Shown piece after piece: positions 1-5,140 of a stretch of 5,605 nt of DNA. The notes below the pieces were generated by a model. That model searched no databases, was not told the DNA's origin, and saw only the letters and a program-made list of their open reading frames with translations. The stretch lies in the NCBI GenBank assembly GCA_010028225.1, contig RGOY01000088.1, forward strand, positions 1 to 5,605, written 5' to 3'. This DNA is from Actinomycetota bacterium. GTDB lineage: Bacteria; Actinomycetota; Actinomycetes; Nanopelagicales; Nanopelagicaceae. A program made the position numbers and the translations under genes. How positions within the stretch are numbered: position 1 is the stretch's first letter; each line of letters opens with the position of its first letter.

Positions 1-341
1 AGGGCTGCCCTGATAGTTCTTCCCGAAAAGAAAACGTCATCGACCAAGACGACATCTCTTCCTTCAATACCACCCGCAGGAATTTCGGTTCGATGTAGTG
101 GTCTTGGCGCTCTGAGGCGGAGATCATCTCGATGAAGCGTGATATCGAGGGACCCAAGGCCCACCTGCTTGCCTTCAATGGCTGCGATCTCGGCGTGGAT
201 ACGTTGAGCGAGAATCACACCGCGCGTGGGAATTCCAAGGAGCAGGAGCGAGTCGGCGCCCTTATTGCGTTCCAAGATTTCATGAGAAATACGACGTACA
301 GCGCGAGATATCTCATCGCGCGTCAAAACGGTACGCGTCAT
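1..341 (-). CDS. pyrR: PyrR, pyrimidine operon RNA-binding regulator / uracil phosphoribosyltransferase (C-terminus cut by window edge)
   Basis: PyrR binds pyr mRNA in response to UMP/UTP and represses pyrimidine biosynthesis; many members also convert uracil plus PRPP to UMP. About 113 residues are visible of the usual roughly 180. The type I phosphoribosyltransferase PRPP loop is clear near residues 97-109 (VVLVDDVFFSGRT). Family blocks LLLGIPTRGV (residues 33-42) and LDITLHRDDL (65-74) distinguish PyrR from other phosphoribosyltransferases, and PAGGI precedes the loop as in mycobacterial PyrR. The ATG at 341-339 is preceded by AAGGAG (353-348) with a 6-base spacer, and no other start fits better. 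It follows nusB by 56 bases and is probably the first gene of a pyr operon continuing past position 1. A PyrR-type RNA hairpin lies directly upstream. The 3' end and stop are outside the window. Confidence 0.96.
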   Translation of the reverse strand, partial: MTRTVLTRDEISRAVRRISHEILERNKGADSLLLLGIPTRGVILAQRIHAEIAAIEGKQVGLGSLDITLHRDDLRLRAPRPLHRTEIPAGGIEGRDVVLVDDVFFSGRTIRAA

Positions 342-349
342 CTGTTGCT

Positions 350-381
350 CCTTGGCCGCCTCACAGGACGGTCGTTAAAGG
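350..381 (-). promoter_or_regulatory. PyrR-binding RNA hairpin overlapping the pyrR Shine-Dalgarno
   Basis: On the transcript, bases 368-358 read UCCUGUGAGGC, which fits the PyrR binding-loop consensus UCCNGNGAGGY; a CNGNGA hexaloop (CUGUGA) is formed when U368-G359 and C367-G360 pair. The upper stem continues as GACCG (373-369) against CGGCC (358-354) with one A-C mismatch. After a 4-base 5' bulge (UAAC, 377-374), CCUU (381-378) can pair with AAGG (353-350), which is part of the pyrR Shine-Dalgarno. This reproduces the known layout of lower stem, internal bulge, upper stem and hexaloop. PyrR bound here would hide the ribosome site, as reported for translational repression by PyrR in Mycobacterium smegmatis. 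The consensus match and pairing are seen by eye; regulation is inferred. Confidence 0.78.
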
Positions 382-397
382 GTTGGCAGAGTCTAAC

Positions 398-796
398 CTA
401 TCTTGGCAACGTTGCCGCCAGTCCAGAGATTCGCGCCAAAAGGCCATTGATGAACTTTGCAGACTTTTCCGTTGAGAGTAACTCCGCAAGGCTGACCGCT
501 TCACTGATGGCTATTGAGTGATCGAGCGAACCCCAGAGCAGCTCGTAGATTGCTACTCGTAGGATGTTTCGATCTACCGCAGGTAGGCGATCCTTATCCC
601 AATCCTGCGCATAAGTATGGATAAGCGAGTCAATTCGATCACGGTGTTCTTTGACGCCATCTATCAAAGACTTGGTGTAGTCCCTGTTTTCTCTGCCGAG
701 CAGGTCCAAATCCTCCAGTGAAGGCTCTTTGCCACGTAGATCTGCAGCGAAAAGAAGATCGACCGCGGCTTTTCTCGCCTTAGCTCGGGCACTCAT
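398..796 (-). CDS. nusB: NusB, transcription antitermination factor
   Basis: NusB pairs with ribosomal protein S10 (NusE) and binds boxA RNA in rRNA leaders to build the antitermination complex. The 132-residue product fits the short end of the family. The N-terminal basic helix (RAKARKAAVDLLFAADL, residues 4-20) corresponds to the Arg-rich boxA-binding face. The C-terminal family blocks are present: VDRNILRVAIYELL (74-87), and HSIAISEAVSLAELL followed by KSAKFINGLLARI (93-123). I chose the ATG at 796-794, which overlaps the efp stop by one base (TGATG); AGGA at 808-805 then has an 8-base spacer. A TTG one codon earlier (799-797) is possible and would add one Met. The stop is TAG. Being coupled to efp and followed by pyrR suggests co-transcription with the whole cluster. 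Confidence 0.96.
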   Translation of the reverse strand: MSARAKARKAAVDLLFAADLRGKEPSLEDLDLLGRENRDYTKSLIDGVKEHRDRIDSLIHTYAQDWDKDRLPAVDRNILRVAIYELLWGSLDHSIAISEAVSLAELLSTEKSAKFINGLLARISGLAATLPR

Positions 797-1353
797 CAAG
801 CTCTTCCTAGATACTCGCCCGTTCGAGTATCAACGAGCACCTTCTCCCCCTGCTTAATAAAGAGTGGAACTTGAACGTTTATGCCCGTCTCGAGCGTTGC
901 TGGTTTCGACCCAGCGTTTGAGCGGTCGCCCTGAAGGCCCGGTTCCGTGTACGTGATAGTGAGCTCAACGGATGCTGGCAGTTCAATGAAAAGTGGATTT
1001 CCCTCGTGAATCGCAACAACGGCGTTTGTATTTTCTAGCATGTAATTTGCGGACTCACCGACTGTTTCACCTGGAACTGTGATTTGGTCATAGTTGGTGG
1101 AATCCATAAAAACGAAATCATCACCATCTTTATAGAGAAATTGCATCTCACGGCGTTCAAGTATCGCGATATCAACCTTGATGCCAGCGTTGAAAGTCTT
1201 CTCCACAACTTTGCCGCTCATTACGTTCTTCATCTTCGTGCGAACAAAGGCCGGGCCCTTGCCGGGTTTTACATGCTGAAACTCCACAACAGTCCAGAGT
1301 TGGCCGTCAAGGTCGAGTGTCATTCCGTTCTTCAAATCATTTGTCGTTGCCAC
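796..1353 (-). CDS. efp: Elongation factor P
   Basis: EF-P enters the ribosomal E site and relieves stalling at consecutive prolines. The 185-residue product has the full three-domain length: KOW-like domain I (about 1-64), OB domain II (about 65-127) and OB domain III (about 128-185), ending in the family signature VPLFIKQGEKVLVDTRTGEY. The loop at the tip of domain I reads P30-G-K32-G-P34. This is the PGKGP form described for actinobacterial EF-P, in which Lys32 is thought to work unmodified, unlike the beta-lysylated or rhamnosylated forms elsewhere. Translation starts at a GTG (1353-1351) giving MATTNDLKNG, as in mycobacteria; the Shine-Dalgarno is weak (AGAGAG, 1363-1358). It lies 57 bases after aroQ with no pepQ between them, and its stop overlaps nusB. 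Confidence 0.98.
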   Translation of the reverse strand: MATTNDLKNGMTLDLDGQLWTVVEFQHVKPGKGPAFVRTKMKNVMSGKVVEKTFNAGIKVDIAILERREMQFLYKDGDDFVFMDSTNYDQITVPGETVGESANYMLENTNAVVAIHEGNPLFIELPASVELTITYTEPGLQGDRSNAGSKPATLETGINVQVPLFIKQGEKVLVDTRTGEYLGRA

Positions 1354-1410
1354 GATGCTCTCTATTCTCGGAAGGTTGTTGTGAAGACTCAGTAGAGCCA
1401 GATGCTCATT

Positions 1411-1863
1411 CTATTGGGTCTTTTCGATGAGATCTTTCATCGCAATCAGAGCCAGGCGATAGGAGTCCTGCTTAAAACCCGCGATAGTCCCGGTCGAAAC
1501 GCCAGCGATCATCGAAGTGTGTCTGAACTCCTCTCGAGTCAATGGATTCGAAAGATGAACTTCAATCAGTGGTCCTCGCAGCAAAGCCGCTGCATCTCTT
1601 ATTGCCACCGAGTAATGAGTGAAAGCTGCTGGATTGAATATCACTGGTAGAGCCTTATCTGCAGCCTCATGAAGCCAACCTATGATCGTTGCTTCGTCAT
1701 CGCTTTGGCGAATATCAACCGCCACTCCCAACTCCTCTGCTGACCTTTCGACAAACTCGCGAAGTTCAGGGTAACTGAGGTCGCCGTAGTGTGATTTCTC
1801 TCGAAGATCGAGCCGCGAAAGATTGGGGCCATTGAGCACCAAGATCATCCGTGACTTACTCAA
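1411..1863 (-). CDS. aroQ: 3-dehydroquinate dehydratase, type II
   Basis: This enzyme converts 3-dehydroquinate to 3-dehydroshikimate, the third shikimate step, as a cytosolic dodecamer. The 150-residue length is normal for type II. Expected active-site residues are present: the N-terminal LNGPNL block, Arg21 and Tyr26 on the flexible lid (REKSHYG), Asn77 and His83 in FNPAAFTHYSVAIRD, His103 in IEVHLSNP, and Arg114 in REEFRHTS. The usual QSNHEG is QSDDEA here, close to the QSD-EA form in mycobacteria. NLS replaces the common NLN near residue 16, a minor deviation. The start is a TTG at 1863-1861 backed by an exceptionally good ribosome site; the first ATG (Met6) would cut into the first beta strand. 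It overlaps aroB by 4 bases. The stop is TAG. Confidence 0.97.
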   Translation of the reverse strand: MSKSRMILVLNGPNLSRLDLREKSHYGDLSYPELREFVERSAEELGVAVDIRQSDDEATIIGWLHEAADKALPVIFNPAAFTHYSVAIRDAAALLRGPLIEVHLSNPLTREEFRHTSMIAGVSTGTIAGFKQDSYRLALIAMKDLIEKTQ

Positions 1864-2912
1864 CTCATCACCTCCTGATATGCACTGGCCAGGTCATCTT
1901 CGGTTAAATCAGCAAAGATTTGCGGTTTGCCAATTTCACGAAGGAGTACAAATCTGATTATCCCATCCTGATACTTCTTGTCCAAGCGCATCACCGATAA
2001 CAATGACTCGAAAACGCTTCCCTCAAACTTCAAAGGCAGGCGATACTTGTTCAGGAGATCTCGATGAAGTTGGTAAGACTCTCGATCCAAGCCAAGATGT
2101 TTTACCCCAAGATGAGCGGCAAAGTGAAGACCAATTGCGACTGCTTCTCCATGGCGGAGTTGATATTTACTATGGTGCTCAATGGCATGACCGAGCGTGT
2201 GACCATAATTCAAAAATGCTCGTGAACCACTCTCTCGAAAGTCCTCTGAAACAATCTTCGCTTTAACGGCAACGCTTCGCCACGTTAACTCAGCCAGTGC
2301 CTCCGCTCCGCGATCGCTTCGCAACGTTTCAAGGTCTGATTCCTGCAAAATTCTCAATATCTCAGGATCAGCGATAAAACCGCACTTGATTACCTCGGCC
2401 AAACCTGCGCAAAAATCACGATCCGAAAGTGTCGAAACGAGTGCCAAGTCAATGATGACTTCTTTGGGTGAATGAAAGGAGCCAATTAGGTTCTTGCCAC
2501 TTGTTCCGTTAATTCCAGTTTTTCCGCCAACCGAGGCATCAACCATCCCAGCCAGTGTCGTTGGAAATGCGATCCACTCAACTCCGCGAAGCCATGTAGC
2601 GGCGATGAAGCCTGCGAAATCGGTGATGGAACCACCACCAATCGCCACGATTAAATCACCCCGCTCAACACCGTGAGTTTCCAAGAAGTCCCAGACGCTC
2701 TTCAGTGTTGCAAAGTCTTTGGCTAATTCGCCATCAGGAACGAGGCAAAGATTAAGTCCTTCGGTTTTCAATCCAGTGTGATTGATAACTTCTCGTGAAG
2801 TAATAATCAGAATTTTTCGCTCTGCTTGAATCTCGCGCAAACGATCTTGCCACGAGTCGGTGAATGTGACGTGATAGAGATGCTCGCTCTGGACTGCTAT
2901 CGCCGAAATCAC
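1860..2912 (-). CDS. aroB: 3-dehydroquinate synthase
   Basis: AroB makes 3-dehydroquinate from DAHP, the second shikimate step, using NAD+ and a divalent metal. The 350-residue length is typical. In order: the NAD-binding glycine motif at 92-95 (GGGS) followed by Asp98 and AGF; the FPTTL block (116-120) leading to VGGKTGIN (128-135), with substrate-binding Lys131; GKNLIGSFHSP (139-149); and the metal ligands Glu173 (GLAEVIKCG), His238 (LNYGHTLGHAIE) and His254 (LRHGEAVAIG). The strings AATWLRGV and GMVDASVGGKTGIN are close to the mycobacterial enzyme and point to Actinobacteria. The start is GTG at 2912-2910 and overlaps the aroK stop by 4 bases (GTGA); GGAGG at 2921-2917 is only 4 bases away, a tight spacing. 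Its own stop overlaps aroQ. Confidence 0.98.
   Translation of the reverse strand: MISAIAVQSEHLYHVTFTDSWQDRLREIQAERKILIITSREVINHTGLKTEGLNLCLVPDGELAKDFATLKSVWDFLETHGVERGDLIVAIGGGSITDFAGFIAATWLRGVEWIAFPTTLAGMVDASVGGKTGINGTSGKNLIGSFHSPKEVIIDLALVSTLSDRDFCAGLAEVIKCGFIADPEILRILQESDLETLRSDRGAEALAELTWRSVAVKAKIVSEDFRESGSRAFLNYGHTLGHAIEHHSKYQLRHGEAVAIGLHFAAHLGVKHLGLDRESYQLHRDLLNKYRLPLKFEGSVFESLLSVMRLDKKYQDGIIRFVLLREIGKPQIFADLTEDDLASAYQEVMS
1867..1876 (-). promoter_or_regulatory. Strong ribosome binding site that fixes the aroQ TTG start
   Basis: The transcript reads AGGAGGTGAT inside the last codons of aroB, a ten-base match to the anti-Shine-Dalgarno tail of 16S rRNA. AGGAGG (1876-1871) sits 7 bases before the TTG at 1863-1861. 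This supports TTG rather than the internal ATG as the aroQ start and would offset the poor initiation codon. Confidence 0.85.
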
Positions 2913-3451
2913 GCCGCCTCCAAAAACTTTTCAATCTCCAGAGCCACATCCTTGGGACTCTTTTCATTGGTATCTACAGTCACCGATGCAAGAGAGATAT
3001 AGATGGGTCGGCGGCGATTCATTAATTCTTGCCACTGCTGACGCGGATTGACCATGAGAAGAGGTCGCTCACGATTGAAGCCAACGCGCGGTGCCGCACT
3101 CGAAAGCGAGACGTCGAGATAGACGATGTCACTGCGTTCTTTGAGAAGTTTCTGAACGCGTTCGCTGAGGATTGATCCACCGCCAAGTGCTAGAACGATC
3201 GGTCGATTCACATCCGATGCATCAACTTCAATGCTCTTGAGAACAACTGATTCCTCAATCTCGCGAAATTTTGCCTCGCCATCTTCAATGAAGATTTGTG
3301 AGACTTTCTTGCCAGTCGACTCTTCAATGATGATGTCAGTGTCGAGAAACGGCAAACCTAAATCTCTTGCAAGCAAGCCCCCTACCGTGCTCTTTCCAGC
3401 ACCGGGCGGTCCAATCAAGATACAGCCCCGTATTCTTTTCGGCGCAAACAT
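2909..3451 (-). CDS. aroK: Shikimate kinase
   Basis: AroK phosphorylates shikimate with ATP to shikimate 3-phosphate, the fifth pathway step. The 180-residue P-loop protein has a Walker A motif GPPGAGKST (14-22), the shikimate-binding Asp39 and its partner Asp37 in LDTD, Arg63 in AKFREIE, the GGGS loop (90-93) that contacts substrate, a lid with the essential Arg in NRERPLL (126-132), and the RRPIY adenine-side motif (147-151). I chose the ATG at 3451-3449, which overlaps the aroC stop by one base; a GTG one codon upstream (3454-3452) gives a 4-base GTGA overlap and cannot be excluded. There is no strong Shine-Dalgarno (only GAAG nearby), so translation probably depends on ribosomes finishing aroC. 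Confidence 0.97.
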   Translation of the reverse strand: MFAPKRIRGCILIGPPGAGKSTVGGLLARDLGLPFLDTDIIIEESTGKKVSQIFIEDGEAKFREIEESVVLKSIEVDASDVNRPIVLALGGGSILSERVQKLLKERSDIVYLDVSLSSAAPRVGFNRERPLLMVNPRQQWQELMNRRRPIYISLASVTVDTNEKSPKDVALEIEKFLEAA

Positions 3452-4635
3452 CACTTGATCTTCATCGAGGTTGAATAATTCTCGAAATTACGCCGAGATT
3501 CCTCAAGGCTATCTCCGCCGAATTTCTCGAGGAACGCTTGCGCAAGTACCAGTGCAACCATGGCTTCTCCGATAACTCCAGCAGCGGGCACCGCACAGAC
3601 GTCTGAGCGTTGATTTATCGCCTTTGCAGCCTCCCCAGTCGCGACATCTATTGTCGAAAGCGCTTTAGGCACAGTCGAGATTGGTTTCATCGCAGCCCGA
3701 ATTCGTAGTGTTTCGCCATTTGTCATTCCGCCTTCAGTTCCTCCGGAACGATTTGAAGTACGTGTTAATCCCTTTTCTCCTTGGCTTATCTCATCGTGTG
3801 CGAGTGAACCTCTTCGTGATGAGGTCAAGAAACCATCTCCCACCTCGACGCCTTTTATTGCTTGGATACTCATGAGCGCACCCGCTAGTTGGCCATCAAT
3901 GCGTCGATCCCAGTGAACATGAGAGCCAAGGCCAATGGGCACATTGAAAGCTAGTACTTCGAAAATTCCACCGAGCGTATCGCCGTCTCGATGAGCTGAC
4001 TCAATCTCTGCGACAAAACGTTCGCTCAATGATGCATCAGCCGAGCGAACAGGGTCCTGATCGATCCGGGTTAGATCTTCAAAAGTCGGCGCAACGTTAA
4101 TGTTCATTGATCGATCGGATACCGATCCAATCGCGACTACATGGCTGAGGACTTCAATGCCCGCCACCTGACTCAAGAAGTTCTTCGCTACCTTGCCCAA
4201 TGCCACACGCATTGCAGTCTCGCGGGCGCTTGCACGTTCGAGAATCGGCCTTGCATCGTTGAATCCATATTTCTGCATTCCAACAAGATCGGCATGCCCT
4301 GGCCGCGGTCGCGTCAGAGCTTCTCCGCGAGCCAATCCCTCAACTTCTTCCTGCGCAATGGGGTCGGCAGACATCACCTTTTCCCATTTGGGCCATTCAG
4401 TATTCGCGATCTCGATTGCGATTGGACCGCCTTGTGTCAGACCGTGACGAACACCGCCCAGGAGCCGGACTGCGTCGACTTCAAACTTCTGACGTGCGCC
4501 CCGGCCAAAACCGAGTCGACGGCGAGCCAGTTCGTTTTCTAAGTCTTTAGTTGAGATTGAGACATTAGCGGGCACTCCCTCGATGATCCCAACGAGGGCT
4601 GGGCCATGAGACTCACCTGCAGTTAGCCAGCGCAC
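3451..4635 (-). CDS. aroC: Chorismate synthase
   Basis: AroC converts EPSP to chorismate, the last shikimate step, using reduced FMN. The 394-residue length is right for the longer actinobacterial type. Visible family motifs: GESHGPAL (7-14) with catalytic His10, RRRLGFGRGARQ (38-49), RPGHADLVGMQKYG (111-124) with His114, RASARETAMRVA (134-145), NRSGGTEGGMTNGE (295-308), MKPISTVPKAL (316-326) and RSDVCAVPAAGV (343-354) near the C-terminus. The N-terminus and GGPIAIEI, NTEWPKWE and GDTLGG segments are very close to the mycobacterial protein. The start is GTG (4635-4633), with GGGAG (4649-4645) 9 bases upstream. It follows the peptidase gene by 40 bases and heads the tightly overlapping aroC-aroK-aroB-aroQ set. 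Confidence 0.98.
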   Translation of the reverse strand: MRWLTAGESHGPALVGIIEGVPANVSISTKDLENELARRRLGFGRGARQKFEVDAVRLLGGVRHGLTQGGPIAIEIANTEWPKWEKVMSADPIAQEEVEGLARGEALTRPRPGHADLVGMQKYGFNDARPILERASARETAMRVALGKVAKNFLSQVAGIEVLSHVVAIGSVSDRSMNINVAPTFEDLTRIDQDPVRSADASLSERFVAEIESAHRDGDTLGGIFEVLAFNVPIGLGSHVHWDRRIDGQLAGALMSIQAIKGVEVGDGFLTSSRRGSLAHDEISQGEKGLTRTSNRSGGTEGGMTNGETLRIRAAMKPISTVPKALSTIDVATGEAAKAINQRSDVCAVPAAGVIGEAMVALVLAQAFLEKFGGDSLEESRRNFENYSTSMKIK

Positions 4636-4675
4636 GCCCGAATTCTCCCACAGTGATGCCCTTTCAAGGAGCCGG

Positions 4676-5110
4676 TCAGAGAAACACCCCGGAAAGACCC
4701 CCTATCGCCAGAACGGGCGCAAAAGGAATCGAACAATTGATGCGCCTTCGCACGGTCAACTGCGCTCCCGCGACCAAAAGGGATGTCAATCCAAGGGCGA
4801 TGAGGAAAGAACTCCAGTTGATCACCTTGCCCATCGACCACATCATGTAAATGAGAAGTTTGATATCCCCCATCCCACAATTCTTGAGAATCCACGGCCC
4901 GGAAAATGGAGCGATTATCAATGCGGTGGCAACTATAAGAGCAACCACTCCACCTCGAAAGTTAAGGCCATCGACTCTCCAGAAAATCAGATGAACGAGC
5001 CCAGATGAAAGCAGTAAGAGATTGGGGATCCGGCGAGATCGAATATCGATGATGCTAGCGATGAGTAGTGTGAGAAATGCCAGAACTAGATGTGGAGCAA
5101 GAAAGTGCAC
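4676..5110 (-). CDS. A24-family prepilin-peptidase-like integral membrane protein
   Basis: This 144-residue membrane protein resembles the minimal core of the type IV prepilin peptidase family (A24, as in CpaA-like proteins), aspartic proteases that cut prepilin leader peptides at the cytoplasmic membrane face. Both family aspartates are visible: Asp22 in IIDIRSRRIPN and Asp82 in the GMGDIKL motif (79-85); IPFAPVLAIGG (128-138) matches the conserved last segment. Hydrophobic stretches at about 5-23, 31-45, 53-69, 84-92, 99-118 and 128-144 suggest five or six membrane spans. The N-terminal zinc/methyltransferase domain of PilD is absent, as in the short form. The start is GTG (5110-5108), the first possible after the aroE stop 30 bases upstream, with no clear Shine-Dalgarno. 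No pilin gene is in the window, so the substrate is unknown. An A24-type gene beside aroE is also seen in mycobacteria. Confidence 0.88.
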   Translation of the reverse strand: MHFLAPHLVLAFLTLLIASIIDIRSRRIPNLLLLSSGLVHLIFWRVDGLNFRGGVVALIVATALIIAPFSGPWILKNCGMGDIKLLIYMMWSMGKVINWSSFLIALGLTSLLVAGAQLTVRRRINCSIPFAPVLAIGGLSGVFL

Positions 5111-5140
5111 ACCAGAAAGTACTGAATCGGGAGCGTTCGA

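Noticed and set aside
405..416. Perfect 12-base palindrome GGCAACGTTGCC near the end of nusB, considered as terminator or operator.
   Set aside because: It lies inside codons of nusB, forms only a 4-pair stem with a 4-base loop as RNA, and has no U-run after it.
372..430. TAGACT or TAGGTT (TAnnnT) as a -10 box for a separate pyrR promoter.
   Set aside because: No -35 with acceptable spacing; six-base matches of this quality are expected by chance.
132..521. Plus-strand open frame of 129 codons covering pyrR and the nusB end.
   Set aside because: It lies opposite two recognised genes, resembles no family I know, and its codons are the complement of conserved PyrR and NusB sequence.
1358..1384. 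TTCACA and TAGAGA upstream of efp as a possible promoter.
   Set aside because: The spacing is only 15 bases, the -10 match is poor, and it overlaps the efp ribosome site.
1383..1398. Hairpin GGCUC-UACU-GAGUC in the aroQ-efp gap as a possible terminator.
   Set aside because: Only five pairs including a G-U, followed by UUCACAACAACC rather than a U-tract.
4141..4542. Plus-strand open frame of 133 codons opposite aroC.
   Set aside because: Antisense to highly conserved chorismate synthase motifs; the product has no recognisable domain.
4658..4672. Small hairpin (GC-U-CCU / AGGGC, UGAA loop) in the 40-base gap between the peptidase gene and aroC.
   Set aside because: Five pairs with a bulge and no following U-run; too weak for a terminator and no known regulatory motif matches.
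4623..4895. Minus-strand open frame of 90 codons overlapping the peptidase gene and reaching into aroC.
   Set aside because: It is in another frame of the A24 peptidase, lacks hydrophobic or family motifs, and the peptidase frame carries both catalytic aspartates.
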